Shown here: piece by piece, positions 22,396 to 31,585 of the stretch | Layout of the letters: each line of letters begins with the position of its first letter | How positions within the stretch are numbered: the first letter of the stretch is position 1 | Translations under genes and position numbers: made by a program | Notes under the pieces: model-generated | The model's input: the letters and a program-made list of their open reading frames with translations, nothing else | The model's database searches: none | Told to the model about the DNA's origin: nothing | Assembly (NCBI RefSeq): GCF_900142475.1 | Contig: NZ_FRAY01000005.1 | Location: forward strand, 344,581 to 408,580 | Reading direction: 5' to 3' | Origin: Fibrobacter sp. UWH4 | Lineage (GTDB): Bacteria; Fibrobacterota; Fibrobacteria; Fibrobacterales; Fibrobacteraceae | DNA: 64,000 nt

Positions 22396-22428
22396 GTGAC
22401 AGTATTTGTCGCGTAGGGAATGTATATT
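22396..22428 (+). promoter_or_regulatory. Inverted-repeat promoter element GTGACA-N5-TGTCGC with TATATT
   Basis: GTGACA-gtatt-TGTCGC (22396-22412; five of six pair), 10 nt, TATATT (22423-22428), 17 nt before the ATG of the Fic/DOC gene. Same spacer length as the four other copies. Confidence 0.6.
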
Positions 22429-22445
22429 CCCTATTTGGAGGCTTT

Positions 22446-22979
22446 ATGCAGAACGAAAAAGATATGGATACCCTTTCACTAGTTGACGTGGTGACGGATT
22501 ACGCTTTTGCGCTGGATACGCTGGACGATTACGACCACCAGCGGCTTGTGCTGCGCAAGTCGGCCAATGCGGAAAAGTTCCATGCGACATACGAGAACGC
22601 AATGGCGGCGATTCAGGGGCTCAAGGAGAAGTTCGGCGGCAGCGAGTTGTTTGCCCATGAGAAGGACGACTCGTTCAAGAGCAGCATTGGGCAGATTTAC
22701 CAGACCTTCGGAGGAGTGGAACTCTACCCGAGCGTGGAACAGAAGGCGGCGATGCTCCTCTATCTCGTCACGAAGAACCATTCGTTCAGCGACGGCAACA
22801 AACGCATTGCGGCAACGCTCTTTCTGTGGTTCCTGCTGAATAACGGCATTTTGTACAGGGCCGACGGTTCCAAGCGAATCGCCGATGCCACACTCGTTAC
22901 CATGACGCTGATGATTGCCGAGAGCCGCCCCGAGGACATGGAAATGATGGTGAAGATCGTGGTGAACTTGATGGGGTAA
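22446..22979 (+). CDS. Fic/DOC-family protein, RhuM-type C-terminal domain
   Basis: 177 residues with an intact Fic motif: KNHSFSDGNKRIAATLFLWF (His, Phe, Asp, Gly, Asn, Lys, Arg present). The whole protein resembles the C-terminal Fic domain of RhuM-family virulence proteins (AEKFHATYENAMAAI, then PSVEQKAAMLLYLVTKNH), without their N-terminal part. DOC-type enzymes phosphorylate EF-Tu and Fic enzymes AMPylate proteins; which applies is unknown. GGAGG precedes the ATG. A partner antitoxin is not visible. Its own promoter element is shared with other accessory genes of the window. It is immediately followed by a phosphoesterase remnant. Confidence 0.82.
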   Translation: MQNEKDMDTLSLVDVVTDYAFALDTLDDYDHQRLVLRKSANAEKFHATYENAMAAIQGLKEKFGGSELFAHEKDDSFKSSIGQIYQTFGGVELYPSVEQKAAMLLYLVTKNHSFSDGNKRIAATLFLWFLLNNGILYRADGSKRIADATLVTMTLMIAESRPEDMEMMVKIVVNLMG

Positions 22980-22980
22980 G

Positions 22981-23163
22981 ATTGTCGAATCCCGCAAGAA
23001 CCTAAATTGCGTTTTGCACGCAATCAAACCTGCCTTGTGGTTTTACGGCCATTATCACAAGCATTTCGAAGGCGTGGTGCAACACGATGACGCTTCACAC
23101 GATGCCACGCGGCAAACGCGCTACATCTGTCTTGATATCGCAGAAATGATGCGGGTGTTTTAA
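22981..23163 (+). pseudogene. C-terminal remnant of a metallophosphoesterase
   Basis: In one frame from the base after the preceding stop: IVESRKNLNCVLHAIKPALW then FYGHYHKHFEGVV and YICLDIAEMMRVF, stop at 23161-23163. WFYGHYHKHFE is the GHxH motif that ends calcineurin-like phosphoesterases. The rest of the enzyme is missing and no start codon precedes it, so this is a 60-residue leftover of a deleted gene. Confidence 0.7.
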
Positions 23164-23260
23164 AACCCTTGGCATACGTTAGTATTCCGAATTCAAGGAT
23201 AATATTGTCATTTGTTGCAAATGGAAACTATGTTGTAGGATAGAAAAAAGGAAGGATAGT

Positions 23261-23968
23261 GTGTTTTTTAAAAAGCAAACGTTTGAGCAGGAGGCCCGCA
23301 AGTACTGGGAAAAACTTCTTTGCGGAATACTGGTTCCCGGAGAACGAGGGTGCTCGCCTTCCGAAGGCGAAGTCCTTTGTATGTATAATGACATGAAAAC
23401 GCGGCATCCTAACTGCGTGTGCAATATATTGCGGTCGGGGAAAGGCCGAGGCGACGTTTTTCAGCCGGGTGACAAAATAAGCGGAATCAGGATTTCCTTT
23501 ACGCTTGATGCAGCGTCGTCTGTTGAGTTTATTTTGGCGTCTTCGCTGTGTTATGTGCATTTTAAAACCGGCGGAATCGCCCCTTTTTCGCGGCGGGTGG
23601 ATACCTGTGACTTGTCGCCGACTATGCGGAATATTGAGGACTTCGTCAACAATTTTCCAGCACACCTTGCGGCGTTTGAAAAGAAGAAAATTGAATTTGA
23701 AAAGAAAGCCAAGCTTAAGGAAATGGCGAAGTTAAGCCTGAAAACATGCGTTTCCCAGATGATGGAGGAATTGGGGTACGGATGGGACTTGGCGGATAAG
23801 GGAAAGTTTTTCCTGCTTCGGGTTACATTGGGCGAAAAACGGATGGTTGAAGTATCGCTAAACGAAAAAAATTTCGCAAAGAGAATTTCTGTCTTACCTG
23901 GGATGCTCAAAAAAATTGAAGGCCTGCTAGAAACGATGCCGTTCCCGGTGAACATCTCGAATTTTTGA
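23261..23968 (+). CDS. Protein of unknown function, 235 residues
   Basis: Starts with GTG, supported by GGAAGGA just upstream. No family recognised. An N-terminal part (EARKYWEKLLCGILVPGERG) and beta-type segments (ISFTLDAASSVEFILASSLC) are followed by a coiled-coil (FEKKKIEFEKKAKLKEMAK) and a C-terminal mixed domain (FFLLRVTLGEKRMVEVSLNE). No signal or membrane segment. It stands between accessory remnants and recBCD and has a weak TATATT-like promoter only. Possibly a stand-alone orphan gene. Confidence 0.65.
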   Translation: MFFKKQTFEQEARKYWEKLLCGILVPGERGCSPSEGEVLCMYNDMKTRHPNCVCNILRSGKGRGDVFQPGDKISGIRISFTLDAASSVEFILASSLCYVHFKTGGIAPFSRRVDTCDLSPTMRNIEDFVNNFPAHLAAFEKKKIEFEKKAKLKEMAKLSLKTCVSQMMEELGYGWDLADKGKFFLLRVTLGEKRMVEVSLNEKNFAKRISVLPGMLKKIEGLLETMPFPVNISNF

Positions 23969-24031
23969 CAAAAAACCGTTCTTGTGCGATAATAAATGTA
24001 AAAACGATAAACGAGTAACTATATTCTCACT

Positions 24032-27000
24032 ATGCTACACTTGAAATTTGCCCTGAATCTGGAACATCTCGCCGACGAGATGATCGAAGCCCTCACTGCC
24101 GCTTGGACCGACCCGTTCAACGCCCCGGTCGTGATATTCCCGGACCCGAAACTCGAGCAGTGGTTTCGCCTGCGCTGGATGAAGAAGAAGGGCGTACTCG
24201 CCAACCTGAACAAGAGCACCATTGACAGGTTCCTGTTCGACATCTTGGTGGGAGAAGGTGTCGTCACGGACAAGGAAGGTAAAACAACTCGTCTCTGCAA
24301 GCTCTCGGCGGATATCCTGATGAACGTGATTCTCGCCTACCTGACGAGCGAAACGGACGGTATCCCGAACTACAAGCGCATCGACGACGAAGTGACCCGC
24401 TACCTCACGAACGCGAACGACCCGGAGGGAGGACTTGACGAAAACCACCTGTTCGATTTTGCCCTGAAGATGGCATCACTCTTCCTGGAATACGAGACGA
24501 GTCGCCCGAGCGGTTTCGCAAAAAATGCGAATGGCGATGTAGATGGCATTCTCGACCACTGGAAAGCGGGAAAACTGCAGCCGTTCTTTGCGAATTTCAA
24601 CGGCAAGCTCGCGGGGCGCGAGGCATGGCAGCAAAAGCTGTATTCGGCCATTTTCCACAAGCAGGGCGACAATGAATCGCTATTGACCCGTGCTTTCAAG
24701 GAAATGTCCCAAAAATTGCACGAAAATCGGAATTACCTCACCATCCCGTACCTCTTCGAGGCTCTTGAAAACGGTAAATTCAACGAAGAAAAACTTCCGC
24801 ACGGCAGCAACGGCAAGGTTCTCCCCGTCTTTATCTTCGGGCTTTCGGGTATGGGGCAGTTTTACCGTGTCATCTTGCAGAAATATGCCAGCGAGCACGA
24901 CGTGTACGCATTCATCCAGAATCCGTGTATGGAATTCTGGGAAGACGCGTTTACCGCCCCCGAGAAAATTTGCAGGAATTGGGAAGTTTCCAAGACTGGT
25001 GAATGGAAATCGGGTACCGGCGATGCCGCGCACATCAAGGACAAGATGAAAATCATGGAAACGGGAAATCCCGAATCCGGCGACCCGACGACGGACATCG
25101 AGGATATTTCCGAGTGCGCAGGCAACGGTACGCAACCTGCAATGCAACCGGCAGAAAACGACCTGCTCGTAAACTGGGGCCGTTCCGGACGCGACAACAT
25201 AAAACTCTGGTGTCAGGCGACCAACTACGATTTCGACTTCAACGGCATTTTTGACAGGGAGGGGCGCGAAATCGAATTGCCGCAAGACACCCTCCTGCAC
25301 AAGGTACAATACGCCGTCGCGCATCGCGAAAACAACATGGACGGTCTTGAATCCTGCGTAGGCGACGGTTCCCTCGACGTGACCGCGGCACCGACCCGAA
25401 TCCGCGAGATCGAGGACCTGCACACCCAAGTCTGCAAGTTGCTCAGAAAGGGCGCACGCGTTGAGGATATCCTGGTGGTATCGCCCTGCCTCGACGATTA
25501 CCGCACGGCAATCAACATGGTGTTCGACCAGAGCGAAAAGATGCGCATCCCGTTCTCGATAGTCGATTCGCCCGCAAGGAGTTCCTTGACCGAAAATGCA
25601 CTCGCGAGCCTGTTCACCGTCCTTGACCAGAAGGGGATTTCTAGGCCCGACTTCTTTGCGCTGGTCCGCAATCCCGTTGTGCAGGCGGTCCGCAAGATTA
25701 CCAACGAGGAGGTGGACGCCTGGCAGAACTGGGTATCCGAAACGAATACGTTCCGCCCCCGCGACAAGCAGGATGACTGGGACAAGGTCAAGAACCGCCT
25801 GCTGATGGCCCAGATGACAACATACGAGGTCAACTTCGACGGCGATACGCTCCGGCCCTTCTCCGATATGGCCTGTTCCGACAAGGCGTCGCTCTGCAAG
25901 TTTATCGACTGCATCGAAACACTTGAGGATTGGGTGGAATTCGGCAAGAACAAGTGCAACGACCTGGACCTGCTCGCGGAACATCTCGACAAGTGGATTG
26001 CCATGCCGCACGTTCCCGATGCGCTCAAGAGTGAAACCATCGTCTACAGGCGCGTCGCCGATGCGATTGCACTTCTCGGCTGGCAGAATGCGGCCGGCCA
26101 GAAGGATATCTCGATGAAAATCGTGGAACAGGCCCTCCTTACCGCCGCACAGGGAACCGAATACAGTTGCGGGAACATTTTCGTGAACGGGATTACCTTC
26201 ATGAAGTTCGCCCCGAACCGCACGCTCCCCGTAAAACATCTGTTCTTTATCGGCGCCGACGCGATGTCGTTCCCTGGGGCAAAACAGCACAATACGCTCG
26301 ACCTGCGCAAATCCTGCAGGCCCTGGCCCGGTGACGATTCGCCCGTACTCAAGAACCGCTATGCGTTCCTGTGCCAGCTCATGAGCACGGGGGAAGGTTT
26401 CCACCTGAGCTACGTGAACAAGGATATCAAGAAGGATGCGGAACTGTACCCGTCGTCGGTGGTAAACGACCTGCGGAAATTCATCGCCGTGGAATGGAAG
26501 GAAAACGAGATTAAGCTCGACGAGACGCGCGATGTAACCGAATTGTTCACGCCCAAGAGCCTGCGCAACAAGGAAGCGTTCGAATGGATGCGCCTCTCCG
26601 AAGAGGAACACCAGGAAAAAATCAGGAAGCGCCGCAGGGAAAGGCTTGGAAAGTTGGACAGAAGCAAGCAGAAGGAATACCTGGTGCGCATTCCGGAACG
26701 TGTGGGTTTCTACACGCTCGCAAGCTTCCTCAAAGACCCGTTCCAGTTCCGCATCTCGCTCATGCTGATTGACGAAGATGACGAGGATGTCGAGAAGGAA
26801 CTTTTCGAACCCGTCTATTTCGACCATCTGGATACAAGTATCGTGCTGAAGAAGGCGCTGGCCGCCGAACTTTCGGGAGAATCGGAAGAACTCGAAAACT
26901 TCAAGAAAGACCTCGAACTGAAGGGAAAGACGCCTAACGGCGAATTCGGGGCAATCCAGTGGCAAACCATCGACGCCAAGAAAAAACTGATTCTCTCCCA

Positions 27001-27787
27001 GATGGGTGGCACTCCCGAGGCACCCGGCCTCGTGCAGGACATTCAGGCAAACTGGTCGTACGGCCAAAAAATCCAGGATTTGCAATTCACACGTACCGAC
27101 GGTTCCCAGTGGCTCCTTTCCGGCAAGCTGGACTGGAGCAACGCAAAGAAAATCGAAGACGTGACGGAAATAATCGAGGTCAGCTCCACAAGCAGCAAGA
27201 ACGAAAAAATTTCCTTCGACAAGTACATGTCCCCCTATATCAAGGCGCTTGCCGTCATTGCGTACAAGGGCTCCGCCAAGCCCGAACTTGAAAATACGCC
27301 GCAGACAATCGGCGTCTCCATCTATTCTTGCGACAAGGAAATGAGCGGCCCCGCAAAGACGAGCGTAATCATGACTCCCGCAGACGCCCGCAAGAAAATC
27401 GAGACCATATACACCACCGCATTCGGTGACGAGACGACAAAATCCATGCCGTTCAGTAAGGCAGTCCCTGCCGACCTCATCGGCGAACTCAAGGAAAAGA
27501 ATATCTTCAGCTACGCCGAAAAGCTTCTGAGCGATTCATGGGCATTTTTCGACAAGAAGAGCCTTTTCAACCCCTTGACCGATGTCGGTTTCTCTCCCGA
27601 TAAATTTGCAAGCGAATGGGACGAAGCGACCGATAAAATGAACAGGCTCATCGCCATCAAGAAGTATGTAAAGCCAAAAGAGCAGGACGGCGCGGAGACA
27701 ACAAAGAAGGCTGAAACAGGCAAGGCGGCTACGGCTAAAACCGCCACCAAAAAGACTACGGCAAAGAAAGGCAAGGCAAAGGAGTAG
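24032..27787 (+). CDS. recC: RecC subunit of exonuclease V
   Basis: 1251 residues, first of three consecutive recCBD genes. The start (LKFALNLEHLADEMIEALTA, then VVIFPDPKLEQWFRLRWMKK) matches the RecC N-terminus. RecC is the non-catalytic scaffold with an inactivated helicase fold that holds the DNA fork and reads Chi in E. coli. The C-terminus ends in an unusual basic Ala/Thr/Lys tail (KKAETGKAATAKTATKKTT and on), about 35 residues, absent from E. coli RecC. It may aid DNA binding. The protein is somewhat longer than the 1122-residue E. coli protein. The recB ATG begins 8 nt after its stop. Confidence 0.9.
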   Translation: MLHLKFALNLEHLADEMIEALTAAWTDPFNAPVVIFPDPKLEQWFRLRWMKKKGVLANLNKSTIDRFLFDILVGEGVVTDKEGKTTRLCKLSADILMNVILAYLTSETDGIPNYKRIDDEVTRYLTNANDPEGGLDENHLFDFALKMASLFLEYETSRPSGFAKNANGDVDGILDHWKAGKLQPFFANFNGKLAGREAWQQKLYSAIFHKQGDNESLLTRAFKEMSQKLHENRNYLTIPYLFEALENGKFNEEKLPHGSNGKVLPVFIFGLSGMGQFYRVILQKYASEHDVYAFIQNPCMEFWEDAFTAPEKICRNWEVSKTGEWKSGTGDAAHIKDKMKIMETGNPESGDPTTDIEDISECAGNGTQPAMQPAENDLLVNWGRSGRDNIKLWCQATNYDFDFNGIFDREGREIELPQDTLLHKVQYAVAHRENNMDGLESCVGDGSLDVTAAPTRIREIEDLHTQVCKLLRKGARVEDILVVSPCLDDYRTAINMVFDQSEKMRIPFSIVDSPARSSLTENALASLFTVLDQKGISRPDFFALVRNPVVQAVRKITNEEVDAWQNWVSETNTFRPRDKQDDWDKVKNRLLMAQMTTYEVNFDGDTLRPFSDMACSDKASLCKFIDCIETLEDWVEFGKNKCNDLDLLAEHLDKWIAMPHVPDALKSETIVYRRVADAIALLGWQNAAGQKDISMKIVEQALLTAAQGTEYSCGNIFVNGITFMKFAPNRTLPVKHLFFIGADAMSFPGAKQHNTLDLRKSCRPWPGDDSPVLKNRYAFLCQLMSTGEGFHLSYVNKDIKKDAELYPSSVVNDLRKFIAVEWKENEIKLDETRDVTELFTPKSLRNKEAFEWMRLSEEEHQEKIRKRRRERLGKLDRSKQKEYLVRIPERVGFYTLASFLKDPFQFRISLMLIDEDDEDVEKELFEPVYFDHLDTSIVLKKALAAELSGESEELENFKKDLELKGKTPNGEFGAIQWQTIDAKKKLILSQMGGTPEAPGLVQDIQANWSYGQKIQDLQFTRTDGSQWLLSGKLDWSNAKKIEDVTEIIEVSSTSSKNEKISFDKYMSPYIKALAVIAYKGSAKPELENTPQTIGVSIYSCDKEMSGPAKTSVIMTPADARKKIETIYTTAFGDETTKSMPFSKAVPADLIGELKEKNIFSYAEKLLSDSWAFFDKKSLFNPLTDVGFSPDKFASEWDEATDKMNRLIAIKKYVKPKEQDGAETTKKAETGKAATAKTATKKTTAKKGKAKE

Positions 27788-27795
27788 AGGTGAGT

Positions 27796-30700
27796 ATGTC
27801 CGAAGAAATCAATGAATTCAAGATAAACAAGTTCACTCCTTCCAAGAGCATCTACATCGAGGCTTCCGCAGGCACTGGCAAGACCTATACTATCCAGCTG
27901 ATAGTCGCGCGTATGCTTGCCGAGGGCACTCCGCTCAAGAAAATCCTGATCGTGACCTACACCGAAAAGGCGGCAGGCGAACTGAAGGACCGTATCCGCA
28001 AGAAAATCGACGAGGTCCTGCAAAAGGGCAGAATCGACAAGAGCGAACCCGAACTTTCGCCCGAACAGATGGCGAATTTCCGCAAGGCCTACCAGGATGT
28101 GGACAACGCGGCGATATTTACCATCCATTCCTTCTGCCAGAAGGCGCTCAAGGAGTATGCCTACGATGCGGGCAGACCGTTCGACATGGCGATGGTCGAC
28201 GATTCCGCCGTCGAGGACATGGTAGACCAGTACATTCGCGACAAGTGGAGCAAGGATGACGAATTCATCGCCCTGCTGAGAGAAGCCGAAAGCACTTCCA
28301 GCCTTATCGAGAACCTGAAAAGCTATTTCATCAAGGCTGTCGACATGTACAAGGGAGTCGACGCAAGCGGCAAGGAAATCGTCACGATTGACGAAGTCGA
28401 AATGCCCAAGCTAGGCGAAAAAGCGCTGTCGCTGGAAGAACTGGAGAAAATCGCGCAGGCGAATAATTTCGAAGAACTCGTGTCTACCCTTCATCTGGAA
28501 GGCCAACTTGAAATTTTTGAAGCGAACACGGACAAATTCTTCACAAAGAAAAACACGGGGCCTATTCCCGAATTTCTCAACAGTCTAAAGAAATGGAAAA
28601 AGGGCTCTCCGTTATACGACGGTTCGTTCAAAGATGGAAAATGCCCGCAAGAAGACTGGCCCAAGGATATGTATGCGTCTTTTTGCTACCTAAAGGAACT
28701 CAAGGGATTCCTTTCCGACATCGACAAGAAGGTTGAAAAGGTCAAGCTCCACAAGTTCCTTATCGCCCACACGCCGCAACTTTTCGACGCATGGCAGGCA
28801 TACAAGGCCGAAAACAAGTTGCAGTCGTTCAACGACATGATTCTTTCGGTCCACAAGGCCGTCATGGAGCCCGGCAGTGCGCTCAAGGAACGCCTCAGCG
28901 CGCAGTACACCTACGCCATCATTGACGAATTCCAGGACACGAACCAGCTGCAGTGGGATATCTTCAGCAATGTGTTCCAGAACTTCGTGGTAGGCGACCC
29001 CAAGCAGTCCATCTACAGTTTCCAGGGCGCCGACGTGAACGTGTACAAGAAGGCGACAGGCGAAATCGGCAAGAAAATTGACCTCGTGCACAACTTCCGC
29101 TCCACGGACGGAATTATCAACGGCTGCAACGCGCTATTTTCCGGCAATTATTTCGCACCCGCAGAAGGGATGCCCGAACTCGTGAAGTTTACGGATTCAT
29201 ACCCTCCCGAAGGCGAGAACGCAGGCCAGAAGAAGAAGGCGCCCGAAATCGACGGCAACGAAGTCCGCTCCATCTGGCTCAGCGAGAAGGACATCTCGGC
29301 AGACAGCTTCGCTGCAACGGCAGTCGCGCATATTATCGACTGGTGTTCCTTCCGCGAAGACGGCGAGACGACGCGACTTCAGGTGTTCGACAAGGATTAC
29401 GGCAAGCCCGGTCACGATTCGGTACTCAAGAACGTGACGTTCAAGGATTTCGCCATTCTCGCAAAATCCCGCAGCGAGATGGAAAACATCGAAAGCATTA
29501 TGCGGAATGTGGGCGTACCCTACACGCAATACAAGGAGACGAACCTGTTCCGCAGCAGGGAATGCGCCGAATGGATTTCGCTCTTCCGCACGATAAACGC
29601 CCCCGATTTTTCTTCATGGAACAGGCAGCTGCTCAGCGAAGTGCTCATTACCGACTTCTTCAAGGATGTCGTCGCCGAAAGGGAACGCGCCACCCGCGGC
29701 TCGGAACAGTCCAGCGGCCTCGAGGAACTGCACTACGCCGAAAGCAAGGAATTTGACGACCCGAACAACCCGGAACGCCTGCAGATTGCCTCCTGGAGGA
29801 CCCTCGCGCTGAAACGCCGTTACGCCGAAATGCTGGAACGCATCTACGACGACACGCAAATAGAATACCGCCTGATGGATGTTTCCCGGTTGCAGAGCAT
29901 GGCCCGCCTGCGCCAAATCGGTAACTACGCCATCGACTACCTGTACAATCACAGGTGCTCGCTCGACGACCTTATCCGCCACTTGCAGGGGCTCGCCCGC
30001 TACGAGGAATCTGCCGACGACGAGAACGGCGACCTGGTCGAAAAGGGCAGCGACTTCAACGCCGTGCAGGTAATGACCATCCACGCGTCCAAGGGCCTCG
30101 AATTCCCGGTAGTCATTTCGGTCGCGGGCTTCAAGCAGTTGCCTAATTCCAAGCCGCCCTACATCACCCACGGCAAAGACGAGTCGTTGCATCTTGGCTT
30201 TGGTGACACGGCGAAGGAATGCCGCCAGCGCGAAGAGATGGAAGAATGGAAACGCCTGTTCTACGTGGACTTCACGCGCGCTTCTTCGCTGTTGCTTATC
30301 CCGCGTTACGACGTGTGGTACAACAAGCCCAAGAAAAATGAACCTGCAACAAAAAGTGGCTACTTCAAGCACGTCCACTTCCTGGTGGACGCCCTTGAGA
30401 ACTTTGCCGAAAAAAGCACAAACCTGTACGACCGCTTGCTAAAAAGCGATCAGTGGGTTACCGTGCAGGAAGGCATCGCCGAAAAGGCGAACCTTGTCAA
30501 GGACATTCTCGCCAGGACAAACGAGGCAAACAGCAATACGGTCGACCTCGACAAGGCCATCACGGAACAGAAGGTGGAAATCGCTTCCCTGCAGGGCAAA
30601 ATTGCAGGCGCAAGCATAATGCAGTATTCATACTCTTCGCTTTCCGGCCGAGCTGAGACGCCCATTGCCGAAGCCGACGACAGCCGTACCGAAAAGGAAG

Positions 30701-31584
30701 GCGAATCTACGGCAGAAGAAATCCCCGTACCGGGTATGGAAAACTACCCGCGTGGTTCAAAGGTGGGCGATGCGCTCCACAACATCCTCGAACGCATGCG
30801 CTTTATGGCATTCGGGGAAAGGTTCAAGTCCCTCGAAGATGCGCTCGGGCACAACCCGAATATCGAAACGTCAGAACTCGAGAACGTCATCGAGGAAGAA
30901 TTCAAGGCGCAGTCGCTCCCGATAGCCGCCCACAAGAAGGAATGGACCGAAATCACCGCGCGCCTCGTGTGGAACACGCTGCACGCAAGCCTTCCCGTAA
31001 TCGAGGGTGCAGAAATCCACCGCGACGCAACCTTCAGGCTGGTAGAACTCCCCCTAAACGACCACAAGCCCGAAGTGCAGTTCGGCATGAACGCCTATGC
31101 CGGAAACCCGGAGGATAGCGGCACGGACGCGCCCCCTGCAGAAACCGAGGCGCTTACGATTCTGCACCGCGTGTGCAAGGGTTTCATCGATCTGCTTTTC
31201 GTGCGCGAAGTCAACAAGCAAAAACGTTACTCCATCCTTGACTGGAAATCGGACTCGCTCGAAAACTACGGCGACGCGGAAATCAAGAAAAAGGTGGACG
31301 AGGACTATTCCGTCCAGCGGGTGCTCTACAGTTACTGCCTTATCCAGTGGCTCAAGCAGTTCTACGGCAAGCGCGCCGACGGATCGGGCGAAGGCCTCGA
31401 CGAACAGCAGATTTTCGAGCAGCACTTCGGCGGTATTTACTACGCGTTCCTCCGCGGTACGGACGGTGCCACGGGCAAGGGAATCTACGCGCACACCTGG
31501 AAGGATTACGCATCCCTTGAAAAGGCATACGGAGAAGTCAAGAAGTTGATGAGCAAGAAAAAGAAGGACGAGGGAGAAAACTAA
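27796..31584 (+). CDS. recB: RecB helicase-nuclease of exonuclease V
   Basis: 1262 residues from the ATG at 27796, for which GAGG lies 5 nt upstream; a GTG at 27790 is a less likely start. Walker A is ASAGTGKTYTIQLIV (residues 23-37), Walker B IIDEFQDTNQLQWDIF, motif V/VI VMTIHASKGLEFPVVI, and the Arg motif continues in FYVDFTRASSLLLIP. The C-terminal nuclease domain has YSILDWKSDSLENYG, the D-x-K core of the RecB nuclease. RecB is the 3'-5' helicase and sole nuclease of RecBCD. The recD ATG begins 1 nt after its stop, so translation is coupled. Confidence 0.93.
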   Translation: MSEEINEFKINKFTPSKSIYIEASAGTGKTYTIQLIVARMLAEGTPLKKILIVTYTEKAAGELKDRIRKKIDEVLQKGRIDKSEPELSPEQMANFRKAYQDVDNAAIFTIHSFCQKALKEYAYDAGRPFDMAMVDDSAVEDMVDQYIRDKWSKDDEFIALLREAESTSSLIENLKSYFIKAVDMYKGVDASGKEIVTIDEVEMPKLGEKALSLEELEKIAQANNFEELVSTLHLEGQLEIFEANTDKFFTKKNTGPIPEFLNSLKKWKKGSPLYDGSFKDGKCPQEDWPKDMYASFCYLKELKGFLSDIDKKVEKVKLHKFLIAHTPQLFDAWQAYKAENKLQSFNDMILSVHKAVMEPGSALKERLSAQYTYAIIDEFQDTNQLQWDIFSNVFQNFVVGDPKQSIYSFQGADVNVYKKATGEIGKKIDLVHNFRSTDGIINGCNALFSGNYFAPAEGMPELVKFTDSYPPEGENAGQKKKAPEIDGNEVRSIWLSEKDISADSFAATAVAHIIDWCSFREDGETTRLQVFDKDYGKPGHDSVLKNVTFKDFAILAKSRSEMENIESIMRNVGVPYTQYKETNLFRSRECAEWISLFRTINAPDFSSWNRQLLSEVLITDFFKDVVAERERATRGSEQSSGLEELHYAESKEFDDPNNPERLQIASWRTLALKRRYAEMLERIYDDTQIEYRLMDVSRLQSMARLRQIGNYAIDYLYNHRCSLDDLIRHLQGLARYEESADDENGDLVEKGSDFNAVQVMTIHASKGLEFPVVISVAGFKQLPNSKPPYITHGKDESLHLGFGDTAKECRQREEMEEWKRLFYVDFTRASSLLLIPRYDVWYNKPKKNEPATKSGYFKHVHFLVDALENFAEKSTNLYDRLLKSDQWVTVQEGIAEKANLVKDILARTNEANSNTVDLDKAITEQKVEIASLQGKIAGASIMQYSYSSLSGRAETPIAEADDSRTEKEGESTAEEIPVPGMENYPRGSKVGDALHNILERMRFMAFGERFKSLEDALGHNPNIETSELENVIEEEFKAQSLPIAAHKKEWTEITARLVWNTLHASLPVIEGAEIHRDATFRLVELPLNDHKPEVQFGMNAYAGNPEDSGTDAPPAETEALTILHRVCKGFIDLLFVREVNKQKRYSILDWKSDSLENYGDAEIKKKVDEDYSVQRVLYSYCLIQWLKQFYGKRADGSGEGLDEQQIFEQHFGGIYYAFLRGTDGATGKGIYAHTWKDYASLEKAYGEVKKLMSKKKKDEGEN

Positions 31585-31585
31585 T

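Noticed and set aside
24680..27085. Long open frame on the minus strand opposite recC (801 residues)
   Set aside because: It mirrors the recC reading frame, has no recognisable motif, and RecC is supported by family and operon. Same reasoning for the long minus-strand frames at 5488-7038 and 52292-54307.
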